Shown: one piece after another, positions 22,351-34,770 of the stretch
Layout: each line of letters opens with the position of its first letter
Numbering within the stretch: the stretch's first letter is position 1
Origin: Isoetes taiwanensis
Lineage: Eukaryota; Streptophyta; Lycopodiopsida; Isoetales; Isoetaceae
Assembly: GCA_021234155.1 (NCBI GenBank)
Contig: JAJEKV010000100.1
Coordinates: forward strand, 1,836,116-1,900,115
Length of the DNA: 64,000 bases
Reading direction: 5' to 3'
The notes under the pieces: model-generated
Databases searched by the model: none
The model's input: the letters and a program-made list of their open reading frames with translations, nothing else
What the model was told of the DNA's origin: nothing
Made by a program: the position numbers and the translations under genes

Positions 22351-23519
22351 GAGTCGAGAAGGCTACCGAGGGTTCTAAAGAATGTGAAGACATTGGGTAG
22401 GCTGTGCAATCGAATCGCGAGTCGAGAATCCCTCAACACTGCCAGGTCGAGTGTACACTCCCTCTTCGCGAAAGTCGAGAAGTTCTCGACTGAGTGAGAA
22501 GAAGGCCTGTACTTCTGGATTGTTGGCAAGCTGAAGTATTCTCAACTTCGCCACTCCCTTCTGCATGTCTCTGCGATTGGATTTCTTTGTGAGTTAGAAA
22601 TGGAGATTACGTGAAGCAATTCCTATTCTGAATTCTTCTTCTTTGGGAGAAAAGACATTCCTAGTTATTTTACATTGTTAATGCGCAATATCTTACTTCC
22701 TAACACCGGTCTCGATGATTTCTATCTCGGTTGCTTGCTACTATAACCACTATTCTCACTTGTGCATGTACAATGTATTCAATTCAACCACAAGCAAGAA
22801 AAAGATAACAAAAAAGCAGAAAACAATACAAAGATTAATAAGATTAATGAGAAAAGAGAAACGGTGGAGAAGCGATCTGAGAGAAAAGTGGAGAACAGTC
22901 TGAGAAAAATGAGATTAAAAAAGGGTATGATATTACAAAAACACATACGGAAGATTTCTTTGGATGAGGAGGAGGCTTCCGAGTTCGCTTCCATGTGGGT
23001 ATAGTCGTTGACAAAGCGTGAATAAGGATTTGTGGTATGTAAATTGTATCGAGGGGATTAATAAGAGCCTCTAACAACGAGAATATAAGAAAAATGCACT
23101 AAAAGACTTGAGAAAACTAAAAGCAGCACTAAAAGGGCCTCACTTTCTTCTCGGTGATGCGTGCGCTCGAACAATAATCTGGCGGCGAGAACCGGTATTT
23201 GGGGCGTCTGATCCGTCGACCAAGCTGCTGTCATAAGATGGCATTTGGAATGGCTTCGGTTCGATCGATCGCTTTGTCGGTAAAAGCGAGCGCCCTAAAA
23301 GGAGGGGGAGGAAGAGATCGGAGAAAGCGAGGGGGAGGAAGAATGGTCGGGGGAGAGGAAGAGGGTGCGGTTAATTCGGCTGCACCCTCGAACCTCGTAA
23401 AAGATGCAATAATAAAACCATTGTCGCGTGTGGGCCATGCCCTCCATGGCGTGCGATGGATTCTTGGCGTAGCCACGGTTTTAACCTCGAAAAGCCTCAT
23501 GTAATATGACAAAAATATG

Positions 23520-23850
23520 AAAGGGTGTTATACATTTATATGTTATCTTATGTATTTAATAAGGTTTCAATGGTTGTATTTAATATGGTTTCAATGGTTG
23601 TATTTAATATGGTTTCAATGGTTTACAATGTTTACATATGGTTTAGAATGAGTGTGGTTGTATGCTTTAATATGGTTATATGATTTTAGTTAATATGGTT
23701 GTATGGTTTGTATATGGTTTGTATATGAGTGTGGTTTGTATGGTTTTATATGGTTGTATGGTTTGTATATGAGTGTGGTTTGTATGGTTTTATATGGTTC
23801 ATATGGTCATATTTGTGGTGTTTGGGGCTATATGGTTTTAATGTGAGCTT
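23520..23850. repeat. Low-complexity ATGGTT/GTATGGTT tract, unit 1
   Basis: About 300 bp of imperfect repeats of TATGGTTTGTATATG, GTATTTAATATGGTTTCA and similar words lie just upstream of the DUF7869-like gene. Unit 2 has the equivalent at 35935-36240. The ATGGTT words resemble the subterminal repeats at the ends of the giant element. Confidence 0.8.
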
Positions 23851-26773
23851 TTTCATTCGGGGAGCATGTGAGATGAGTAAAATGGAGCGGGGGAATTCCA
23901 AAGGAGGCCATTGCCCTAGGCTCCAATGGAGGAAGATGGGTTGCCTTTTGTTGCACCCTTGCAAGCAGGGACGGTATTCTGGAGGGCATAATAAGCTGCG
24001 GTTGATCCATTTGATAGTGTGAATGATGAGAATTTGGGAGATGAACATCTTGGGTTGGCATTGTGAAGCTTCTTATCGAAGTTGATACTATCATGTCATG
24101 GGGAAGCTCTAGTGATTGCATTGTGTGCGCGAGGGGCTTTGGAGTCCCAAGCTCAGTTGAGATGGCCAATTAGATTTATTACACACAAGAATGGTGATAC
24201 TCTAGAATGCCCTCTTGAACTACACACCCCAAGGCCCACCCAAGGCCATGTGGAAGATTTGGTGGTCGATGAGCATCCTTTGATCACAAGGAAGAGGCTA
24301 TGTCTTTCATAAAAAAGGCGACCAAAGGTGCCCAAGAGGCCTAGAAGTGACAAATATTTAGAAAGGATGGAAAGTATGGCACCAACCAAAGAAAACACGG
24401 AGGCAATTAGGGGACAAGAGTGTTGCAACCTAGATTGCCTGAGTGCATTACAATGTGGATGACCTCGATGCGGATAAGGTCCCAATACATTGGACGACTT
24501 CAAAAAGATAGGATTAATTTCATTTTACTCCTTGTGTAGGAATTCCGACTATGATGAAAACGGGGGCGACATTTGCTATATCAATTGGGGAATGAAGGTA
24601 TGTATGAGAGCATTGAGATGGATTCTTGGGGTGAGCAAGTCTTCATTTCTGAATCTTGGGGGCGAGGTTAGAAAAGGGCACACTTTGTTCCAACATGGTA
24701 ATGCACTCACTTTGAAACCTAGAGCAAATACTCTAAAGGCCATTGCGGTCTTGAGAGCTTTGTGAGATACATGTCTCAATCTATGCCCCACAAGTGAAGG
24801 TGAGCGAAGCACGGTGTGCGAGTGGTGCAAGTGTTGCCACAACACTATATCCAAAAGGAGTGCCTTAAGGAGGTCAACTCCATCCTAGAAACTACTTTGG
24901 AGGTAGGCCTCTTTCTCAATCACATTTCAGCAAGTTATGGAGCACTCACTTCTGGGGCGTGAGTGTCCTACAACACATGCCATTCTCAAAGTGCAACACT
25001 TGCATTCAACTCAAGGATACACTTGCATCAAGCTGCAATAGAGAAAGAAAGAATGGCAATTAGGGGGCAATTTCTTGAGATCACCAAAGGGACCAAATAT
25101 CATGTAGGCAGTTGTATTGGCGGTGGAGAACATTTTTGAGATGCAGCCCGGACAAATTTTTGTGTATAATTCATGATAAGATGGACCAACACAAGACTTT
25201 CTTGCCAAAAGCTAGATCCTTTACCCAAGCGTTGTCAAAGCGGCTTTTAGGATGAAAGTAAGTGCAGGGTGTATTAACACATGGTCATGGAGGCTGGAAC
25301 ATATGGTCATTTTGTGCTTGATCTATGGAGAGATGATCCAAACTTCCATGTGAGCTCTATTTTCAAGTGCTTGAGAACACTAGAAAGGATCGATAGAAGG
25401 GAGGAGGTATTCCCCTTCAGCACCCATTTTGAGGCTTTGATGGATGATCAACAGCTTTGTTACCAAAAGCGGATAAAAAGCTCACATCCAAGGTGTCTAG
25501 TGAATCAAGGAGGGACTTGGGATGATTTCCCTTACTTGAGAAATCCTTTGCACGAGGAGCTATGTGTTGAGTTGGACAAGCTGTTGGAAAAAACAAGAAT
25601 AGATGGATGTTTGGGGCAATGTCATACTTGGTGGACGGTGGGAGTATTCAAAGTTGTGAAAGTGGGATTCATGATGGTTGGGCATACGCATGATGATATA
25701 GATGGATTCTTTGGAACTTTCTCCACCAAGCTCAAGAGAGAAAGCGTGACCACTCTCCACTGAACTAATGGATGTGTTTGAGAGCTGCATTGACCCCAAC
25801 CCAATGGCTTTCTTGATGGATGAGGTTGCTGATTGGAAATCATTTGTAGAAGGATACTTGCTAGATGGCAAGGACCGGTTAATGAGGACACACAAAGCCA
25901 CTTCAATTCAAGTTTTGGGTTAGGGATGGAATACCAATCATGCAATATAAGTGGAACCGGTGACAAGTTGTGGATGCTGTACAAGGTATCGAGTTGTGGC
26001 AAAGGGGTCTTTCTTTGGTGAAGTTCTCATTCCTAAAGGGCAGCCAAAACCACTACCTCCCTTCAAGGCAGGTCAAAGACTCTAGCCAAGCTGGTGAAGG
26101 GCATCAAGGATTACATAGCATGCTTTGGGATGATGTTGAAATGGAAAGCACACCTCCACTCTTAAGAAAAATCAAATGGACTCCCTAATCAAGTCTTTGG
26201 GAGAAAGTTGTGACATGCTTAGAAGCTGAGCGACCATGTGGGAGGGAGCTAAGAGGCGGGTTCTTGCCGAGTCAAGATGGGAGGGTTCTCAAGGTGCAAG
26301 CACGTCTAAGAATGCTCACTTGGGTCCCAAGTGGTTTTGGGAAATAAGGCCTCAAAGCCGAAGTGGTTTGATCTTCTGAGTGGGATCCCTTTGAGGACAT
26401 CAAGGAAGGATACTTTGTGCTAGTAAGGGCGATGATGAGGGGTACATCCAATATGGTTAGGGGTGGCACTCACGATGTGACCACCACTATGCACGATGGA
26501 GAGGAGTTGCGTCACGGATTCCAAATTCAATATTGGGAGCCCATTGGGAGGCACAAGAAGGGCAACTTGAAGGAGCAATACAACATTTCTTTGGGAGAAG
26601 AAGTGGAGGGCCAAATTATGACCCTCAATGGGGAGGGGAATTGGTGGAGTGTGTGGTATGGTCATATCCAAGTTCTCACATTGCAAAAAGACAACACACA
26701 CAAGATCCCAAGAAAGGAGATGGACAAGGCCATGAGCAACCTCCATGCTATATCATTGTATGAGGGTGCATAA
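23850..26773 (+). pseudogene. DUF7869-type protein gene, unit 1 (candidate transposase)
   Basis: Across several frames the region gives the run of motifs I associate with DUF7869 proteins. The first is a CxxxCL-like segment followed by FKKIGLISFYSL (24490 on), then VCMRALRWILGVSKSSF and an HGN block (near 24700). Next are SQSHFSKLWSTHFW and CNTCIQLKDTL (near 24920-25020), then TYGHFVLDLWRDDPNFHVSSIF (25296 on) and a VELDKLLEK block (near 25563). The signature VGHTHDDIDGFFGTFS lies at about 25674-25715. The C-terminal part has WVRDGIP..QYKW and, near 26400-26700, a stretch with QYWEPIGRHKKGN recalling BAH-like modules. The stop is at 26773. Spaced acidic residues would suit an RNase H-like nuclease; that is inference. 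Frameshifts are frequent. Confidence 0.6.
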
Positions 26774-26946
26774 TATTGAAGTTTGAAAACTTTCTCAACT
26801 AGTGGTTTAATAAAATTTATGAGGAAAACAAGTAACCCAATTCTATGTGTGTCATGTGTAATTCTATTCAAGCAATCAATTCTAGAAATTTCTTTTTTTA
26901 TGGTGTGTGAGTCCCATTTTGGGTCAAGTCCCAAAATTCAAGATTT

Positions 26947-26964
26947 GTCCACTTTAATTAAATA
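26947..26964. repeat. Inverted repeat, right end of unit 1
   Basis: GTCCACTTTAATTAAATA is the reverse complement of the left word at 14691-14709 with one base missing. GAGTCCCATTTT and AAGTCCCAAAATT lie just inside it, giving several GGGAC-type words near the end, as in subterminal repeats. Confidence 0.55.
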
Positions 26965-27837
26965 GGACTTTACAACCGACCTTTATCTTTTTGGATGATA
27001 CAATAAAATCCTTCAAAAGATATAGAAGAATAACAATAGCGAGAGAGAATGTTTAGTATACCTTATACTATATACTAGAAGCGTTTTGAAATAGAGGTTA
27101 TAAATGAAACAATAAGTAATTTGCATAATGAGGTGTCAATGTTAATCTCAAAATGCTAATGGCACCATTACAATATGGAAAAGATGATCGGCCCTTCAAT
27201 GGTGAAGATCTGGTTTGTAACTTGATCATTGTGGCATGTCCACAATTGTTGGAGTTAATATCGGCATTCTTTTAGGTGCCTAGTCTTTGGAAGTGCCACA
27301 TTGGCATTTCTAGCATTTTCAACTTTTCAAGGCAAAGCTGGAACCAATATGGAGAAATAATGGGTAACAATGTGAGGTGTACTTTTTTATTGCTAGGGAT
27401 ATTTTCTTTTTTTTTTGCATTTGTTCGTGTCAAGAAATAAGATTTACGTTGAAATTGTTGGGTCAACCATACAAAAGTACGTATTTAATTAAAGTGGGAC
27501 TCATTCCATTCCCATTTTTTTGAATTCAGTTAATTTACATAAAGAAAATGCTTTCCCGACGAAAACTATCCTAAATTCGAATTTTTTGAATAAAACTACG
27601 AATCGAGCTTTGCTCCGGTTTCCAGGAGTTCGCGAGTGGGAACAAAAACAATGCAAGCGAAACAAAGGAAATTCATTAAAGTTTGAAACCAAAGATCTAG
27701 TTGAAAAAAGAATTTTTATTAATAAATTGAGCAGATACAATGTATTTTACATATCGGACCTTGAGAGACCATGGCGGTCTTCTTTGTCACTATAGTTACA
27801 TCATCTTGGTAGGTCCACCTTAGGGGATTAACTTGTG

Positions 27838-30800
27838 GCGCTTCTTCATGCCGTCTGTAAGCCTTGAGGGAGCCTTGAGTGGGGCCAACTTTGAAGGTGC
27901 GGAATCTTCTCCCTCGCCTCCTTGACCTTGAGCTGGATCGTATGCCCGCTGGAGGCGGTCTCTGTGATGCTGAGGCGGGGATGCAGTCTTTGGTGCCGGA
28001 TCGTGCCTAAACCACGGAGCAAGGAGAGTATGATTAACAATTCACGGTGCCATTAGTCAAAGCGAAGAAAGAATGTTGAAATCAAATTACAGCGGAGAAC
28101 ATTCATTCCATACAAGCTTGCATCCAATGGCGTGGGAAGTAGTGTCTTTCTCGACTCGCGAGTCGAGAAAGGCCCATAAAAATCAAAAGTACAACCATTC
28201 TCATTAGAATATGGTTTGCATCCAATCACCTGCGGAAGCATACAAATGCTTTTGTCAGCGAGACAACCGGCATGCCTTTCTCGACTCGCGGTCGAGAAAG
28301 GCCGAGAAAACAATGTACAAGCATTATCATAATAGATTGTACAAGCATTTCATCAACACGACAAGCATGCCTTTCGACTCGTGAGTTGAGAAGGCATCAA
28401 CTCAATATACAAGTATATTCATTACAAAATGGTCAATACATGTGTTCACGTTCGATTACAATATTCACACAATTTGACTATCAAGGTCACTCTTCTTGTT
28501 CACCAAAGTATTTGTCGTCCATAGCTTTCATGATCGGCTTTGCTCTGGATCGGGTTCCGTGAGGCTCGGATAGTTAAGTAAGCACATCGGCGACAAGAAT
28601 GGCGAAGAGGATTCGCCAAGGCGGGGGGAATGAGTCGAAGGACAACCACCTATCCGTCTCATATTCTTGGTCGCCAGCAATGATTGTATTTTTCGCGTTA
28701 TGATAGCACTTGTAGGCGGAGTCGTCTATGATGAGCGTGTTGTGTTTGCCATAGTCTGGAATTGCTCATAAACCACATCCGACCTTTTCACCATTATAGG
28801 CTTCCCCTTTGTGATGGCTGGATCGAGGTCCTTCACATGCTCGACCCTTTCGTTTCCCCAAGCGAACTTGAACTTCAAAACTGAAATGCGAGAACACCAA
28901 GAACATTGACAATATTTTTCTTTGCCATACAAGACCATATGCCCACTTGAATCCCGTTCCGGGCACCATTCAATAATTTCCTTAGCTCTAGGCCTCGGAT
29001 ACACTATTTTATGCTCTTTTTTCATTGGGATCTGCGAGGTGTTAATCTCGGGGGCGTCTTTGTCGTGGTATCTGCAGCTAATACTCCATTGGCGTCAAAT
29101 ATTACAAGCTTGGTGGGACGGTGGATCGATTGGAGTTTGGCTCGACCATATTTCCGGTTCGCCGGGATCCAAATCTTGGGATCATTATCTTTTCAGGTTC
29201 TTTAAAGGCATGGCGGTGTCTTGCTACGGATTGTCTTTTCATTCTCATTCTCCTCGCGGCGTGAACGTTGGCCCAATGACAATGATCCGGATCGTTTGAC
29301 TGGAATTCCACGAAATGATGACATCTGTCGAGGAAAGGAAGCGAGTTTTTCTCGACTCATGATCGAGAATGAAAAAAGGTATTGAAAGGAAGCGAGTTTT
29401 CTCGACTCGGTCGAGAAACACCGATAAACAAAAGTAAACTCACCTCAATCTCAGGTTTTCAATAATGTTTTTGACATTACGGTCCAAACCTTGACATCCC
29501 TCGTCTCCGTCGACTTTGTCTCCCTCGTCCTCGTCGTCTTTCTTTGCTTCCATTTGTCTTCCTCCCTTGAAATGCTCATGAAGCGGATCCTAGGTATGTT
29601 TGAATGGTTTCAACCATGTCCTTATTTCCAACCACGGATATAGGTTTCATTCCAAGCGGCATAGCCCCACATGAGAGAACAGGCCATTCATGTACCACTC
29701 GCATACAATTTGATCTTCCTCGACCAAAGGCTGGTTATGAAGTACTTGATAACTCTTGGCGGATAGGAATTCTATGTATAGGACCGGTCGCACCATCTTT
29801 GCTTGACCTTGTCCATCGATGGAACATCCTCCATAAACCTGCCCCCCTTCCGGGGTTCCATACGCTCTTGAGAGATCATGAACTTGTCGAGATAATGATG
29901 CTCGCTAGACCACCACTTATCCGGTCGACCGTAGATCTTGAAATCAAAACCAAAACTATGTTGGCAAAGCTTGGTGCCTTGACAAGCCAAATTCGCACTC
30001 ATGATCAAGTTCGTATATGGGTGCATGATCTTGTTGGTGAAGTTAATATCGGTTGCCCATTGGGAGAGCAGGCGGTTGTTTGATTGCGGCATGCAAAAGA
30101 CAAGCCCGAAAGTATCCGGTCGGTCATGTCGGACACGTCTTGTACCTTTGCTCTATGTCAGCTTTGTCATAAAAAGGGTGGGGTCTTGATCATATTGATG
30201 GCAAATAGTGCCACAGGTCAGTGCAGTTCGGACCACCAAATCCCTTGTGTCCCAAAGTAACGAGAAATGGGGGAGCTATAAATGCGCCTTAAATGGGACC
30301 ACCCGAATCCAAGCTTCCTTTTTGAATTGCCATATACGTTCGGGGAAAGGAAGGGTTTTAACGATGCAGCTTGACTTGGTGTTGATGTAGGGTTGACATA
30401 GGCGGTTCAATTCCTTCATGTCTTCCTCATCAAGGGCAGCCTTTTCCTTGTAATAATCAAAATCATGGTATTCATTAGATGCAGCGTTGCGAGAACTCGT
30501 GATGCCTTCTTCTAACATATATTTGTCGCTTTGGGGCTGTGGCATAATCCTTTAAATCCTGCAATTTAGAACTCTGGTCTTCCTTAGCGGGATTGTTCCC
30601 TCAAGATTTTGCCTTGTAGGTCAAAGCGTTTCTTTGTCCAAGTGAGGCCTGTATCCTCTTCATGAACTGCTTGTCAAACAACTTGGGGTCGGGCTGCTTG
30701 GAAATTCTCCATTCTTTGTCCTTGACTTGCCTCTTGTCCATTGAGCCCATATGTCGGTCCATTTCTCCCGGACCGCCTCGGTGCTAGAATGAGGTCATAT

Positions 30801-32800
30801 TGGTCGAGAGAGAGACTCACCTTTCCTTGGTGTTCTCTTCTTCTTCTCCTCTTCTTCCTCTCCCTCGTCATCTTCTGTCCCTCGGTGAGAACATATACGC
30901 ATAGTTTCTCAAAGGTCTTCCACTTATCAGGGGAGCCCTGTTTCCTTTAGGGCCGAGGACAACCCAATGCTTTCCACTTTGTTGCCTGGCGTGTATGATC
31001 TGGTGGGGATGGGGGCTTGCATTGGGACAATGTACCAATGTCGAGGAGCATGAAAGTATCTACAAACACCGGAATAAGCGGTAAATAGTAGCCCGGGTTT
31101 TTCGACTCGCCAGTCGAGAAAGTCCCTGAATGTCTAATTTTCTTTTACTTCTCTGGGTTTTCTCGACTTCGCGAGTGAGAAAGCTCTACATCCTTTGATT
31201 TTTACGCATTTACCACGGCTTTCGACTCGCGGTCGAAACCTGATGATAATCGGCAAATGTTAGGATGGCGGGGGCTTTCTCCGACTACGCCAATCCATCC
31301 TGAATGTCTAATTTTCTTTTCTTGTGGCTAAGGGTTTTCTCGACTTCGAAGGTGAAAGCTCCCATCCTTTGATTTTACGTGTTACTCTGGCTTTCTGCAT
31401 TTCGCCGAGAAACCCGGTGATATCGGCAAATGTTAGGATGGCGGGGGCTTTCGACTTCGCGAGTAAAGAAAAAAAATTGAAGTTATTTACCTTCACGTAG
31501 CTGGCACTTTCATTGCTATTGTGTTACGGCGGTGGCTAATCTTTGGCGGTTCGGTTCTTTGGCGTCTCCGTAGAAGAACTCTGCACTCTAAGCAGCATAT
31601 CTATCCTTGATCCGCTGCGGCACCTCCTTCTCCGTCTGCAATACTTGAGCCGCCCTCACGAATCTTTGACCGTCTACAACCCGAGCAGGACTTCTTTTTT
31701 CCCTTCGGATCTTCCTCGGACTTCCCGGTGAACAACTCACTGTCGATCTGCTAAAAGGTATGACATCCATGCGGGCATTGGATCGCAGCGGGATGTCGCA
31801 CCATCGAGGTTCGGAGAATCTCGGCATGTGTCTTTGGATTAAATTCCAATGGTTGAACAAGGCGGCATCTCCGTGCAAACCTTGACCGTCTAATGTCCGG
31901 CCGGACTTGTGTGATATTCCCAGCGGATATCTTGAGCTAGACGCTCCATTTTCTGTGCCCCTCTCTGTGAAATCCTGATCTGATCATCTGGATCGAGGTT
32001 TGGAGACTCGACCATATCTTCGTCTCCTTCGTCATCTGATTCCTCCCGTGTGGTGTCATCATCCCCATCTTTGTTTTTTGGTGGACTTTTTTGTGTATGA
32101 ACCACAACTTCATTCCCCACTGTAGAGTGTTGTAGAGTCTTCAGCACAGTAGAAGTGAAGCTCCCGTATTGAGCAGTTTTTCACGACTGCGGAAATCTCC
32201 ATACCAAGCTCCACGGATGTTAGGGTTCCGGCCTCCTTCATCCCTTCCGGATCCTTCCACCCAAAGGTTCGACAATTTAAAGCGCCCGGCCTTTTTTGAT
32301 GCCCTATAGCCTTGCTCATGGAAGAGTGAGAATAATTTGAAGCTGCTAATTTTTTGGTGCGATAGAACTTACTCTTACAGCGGTCCTCGACATGTAGTGT
32401 TAAATGCTTGAATCTGGCGCTTGAGAGGCGGAGAGCACAACACCGATTTTCTTGTACTTGTCTCGGGAGCTCTTCTTGTCCCTTTGGTGTAGAAACAGAT
32501 CTTTCTCCTTCCCACTTGTCGATACCTCGACATACCACCAAGAAATGCTGTTTGTTTCAAGAAGCTGTCTCGGTCCCTCGATGGCGAAGAATGGAGTTGA
32601 CCCGGTGATCACCGGTGGTCAGGGTGAATCTTTGCAAGAAGAAAGGATGGATCAGTTAAGGTATTCCGACAAAAGAAAAACCTCGAGCTCACACAGGGGT
32701 GTTTGTCTTCTTCTTCTTAACTGTTGGTAGAAGCATCCCCTCCGGCCTCGCTTCTTGGCCAGTCATGTCTATATGCCCTCTCATCCTCTTCGGACCCCTC
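27838..32800 (-). pseudogene. Large unrecognised minus-strand gene, unit 2
   Basis: Counterpart of 15041-20263. The terminal exon reads ...LTDGMKKRHKLIP and stops at 27838-27840. An upstream exon ends YFGEQEE with a stop at 28487-28489, unless it splices at the GT within TTTGGTGAAC. Unit 2 preserves longer frames in places. One is the 143-residue run from 32541, including a TFGWKDPEGMKEAGTLTSVELGMEISAVVKN segment in two pieces. Others are the acidic EESDDEGDEDMVESP segment (near 32030) and GRPDKWWSSEHHYLDKFMISQE (near 29870-29930). Breaks occur at different places from unit 1, so combining the copies would clarify the protein. No known family. Confidence 0.55.
28146..28171. repeat. 26-bp perfect palindrome, unit 2 copy
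   Basis: Identical to the type copy at 15600-15625 and at the collinear position, 3' of the exon that ends near 28487. Neighbouring degenerate copies are near 28276 and 28372. Confidence 0.9.
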
Positions 32801-32966
32801 GTAAATTAAGTTTCCTCGCGGGTTGTGAGTTTTAGGACTGCATGTAAAAAGATCGGGCGTGTTCTTTAGTTTGAACTTAAGGACATGCAATCATTTATGA
32901 AAAAAAGCGGGCTAAAAGTGCAGCCACGGTCGGCTTTAGCCCGCCCAAACACTATTCGAAATTTAA

Positions 32967-33480
32967 TCACATCAAGGGACTAAGTGGTGGGCGTAGTTTA
33001 TCTTCCTGCGGCATTGGGGACCTCGAGGTTCGGGAGGGGATCATCGTTGATAGCGACTTCGGAATGGCGCCCATGGCGATGGATAAGCTGCTAACGGCGC
33101 CTTGCATATGTGTGTTTTTCGACCATGGCGTCCTATTGCAGCGATTGATTTGATCGATGACGGAGCTAAGGTAGGAAGCGGAGGCTGCGCGGAACAGGAA
33201 CTCTACAACTGCTGGCGCCATGGAAAGGGGGATCTTAGCGAGAATCGCCGATGATACAAGTATTAGATCGCGAATACACTCTTGAAGGGCCAAGCGGAAG
33301 AAGCAAAGACTCGGGTGAGGCTGCGGGATCCGATTATCTGATGGCCCAAAGGAATTCTGCGTGAAGAGGTGAGTTTGAGGAGATGCCTATGTTATTTAAG
33401 CTTGTAGAACATGCCGTATGTGTTTAAATAATGGAGCTAGCGATAAGCTCGTGACGGATGTTTCCTTGTCCAGCATTTTT
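32967..33480 (-). pseudogene. Small minus-strand exon pair, unit 2
   Basis: Counterpart of 20460-20967. Here the second exon keeps a longer frame, ECIRDLILVSSAILAKIPLS onward, but the first is out of frame relative to unit 1. Low confidence as a gene. Confidence 0.35.
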
Positions 33481-33654
33481 CAGCTTGAGAGATGATTTAC
33501 TCTCTAGGTTGAGAGATGCTCGGCAAGGAAACATTGGATCGGGGTTAAAAGCAGTTCCGTTTTAGGTGTGTTTTTCATGGACATTTACTTGGAATGTTGT
33601 ACATAGATCAGGCTAGGACTAAGGCCCGGGAGATGCGGTTCAAATGCATCCTCT

Positions 33655-34770
33655 TGTAGTTAGTGGGAGGGCCTCCCACCACAGTCAGAACCACTCCTCG
33701 CCCATATCCGAGGGAAGATGGTTCGAAGGTGGCTTAGGCCGGCTAGAGGCACTTGGGACTAAAAGCGAGAATGAAAGTCTGATGCCCATGAAATACAAGC
33801 TTGCCAGCTCTCGTGGTTTTCTACGTGGTTAGTTGTAGAGGCCTCACCCGGTCAGAGCCCCTCCTTGTAATGTCCGTGAAGATGGTTCGAAGAGAGTATT
33901 GACTCTGGAGTGCTACGAACCTGAAGGTGGCTGGCCTAGGGATTCTCGACTTAAGTCGAAGTGTGCCAGCTTCTGTCTACATTCTCGACTGCTGATGAAA
34001 TGCATAACCGACGAATTTCAGGTTAGTACGGAGTCTGCGGGTTAGATTAAGGCATTCAGGCTTCGTAAAGATGCATCTGACAACTCGTGGTTTCCATTGG
34101 TTGAGTTGAGGCCTCCTGATGAGAGCCCATCCCTTGTAATGACCGGCGAAGAAGGTTGAAGGAGGCGGTCTTTGATTGGGTAAGGAATCTGCGACCGCGA
34201 AGGGGGTATTGGGTTGCTAGAGTTGGCTGTGAGCAGTCAAAAACTTACTTCCCTTACAATGTCAGGAAGACAGAAGGAGGAGTGTTTAGGCGTCGCCGAC
34301 CCATCTAAATGCCCACCTGCGTTTCTCGACTCACAGTCGAGAAAGCAGCCTTCGCTAACAACTACGTGGTTGATGGCAGGCCTCCCACGAGCCATCCCCC
34401 TTGGCAATGTCGGCGAAGATGGTTAGAAGGAGGCGGTCTTTGATTGGGTAGAGGCCTTCTTGCGACTTTCCACCTGACAGTGGGTTGCTAAAGTTGACTG
34501 TGAGCAGGTCAAAACCACTTCCCTTTGCAATGTCAGGAAGATGAAGGAGAGTGGTTGAGGCTGTCTGCCCAGCTCTATAGAAGTGCACTAGAGCCTGCGT
34601 TTTTCTCGACTCCGCAGTCGAGAAGCGACGGCACCTCGATGGTTGATCGCGAGGCCTCCACCGGTCGAAGACGGTCCTCTTCATGACCGATGAGCATGGT
34701 TGAAGGAGAGTGGCACCGGGGCGGGTGGGGCACTGCGGCACACAAGCCGTGGCGGGGTATCACATTCTCG
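33655..34770. repeat. ~300-bp imperfect tandem array, unit 2
   Basis: Counterpart of the array at 21150-22350. It has the same GAGGCCTCC...AATGTC(A/G)G..GAAGATGG words and intervening palindromes, for example near 34323, 34603, 34767 and 34905. Copies are more degraded than in unit 1. Confidence 0.65.

Larger units (their letters stand above)
14611..27382. repeat. Tandem unit 1 (12,772 bp) with two divergent gene regions
   Basis: The unit begins AGGGATATTTTC at 14611 and ends GGTGTAC at 27382. After a 12-bp spacer, unit 2 begins with the same words, so the arrangement is head-to-tail. Collinear similarity extends over the full length. It is broken by many 1-10-base indels and one larger difference: about 270 bp present at 15045-15310 and absent from unit 2. 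The contents are: a minus-strand gene (about 20.26 to 15.04 kb), a small minus-strand exon pair (20.97 to 20.46 kb), a repeat array (21.15-22.35 kb), a low-complexity stretch (23.5-23.83 kb), and a plus-strand DUF7869-like gene (23.85-26.77 kb). Confidence 0.93.

Noticed and set aside
15600-22490. CRISPR-like array of repeated palindromes
   Set aside because: Spacing is irregular, flanks are themselves repeated, the copies lie in introns and intergenic DNA of a plant element, and there are no cas genes.
23231-23512. Proline/arginine-rich minus-strand frame near 23.4 kb as a separate gene
   Set aside because: It comes from a GA-rich stretch, is disrupted in unit 2 and shows no domain.
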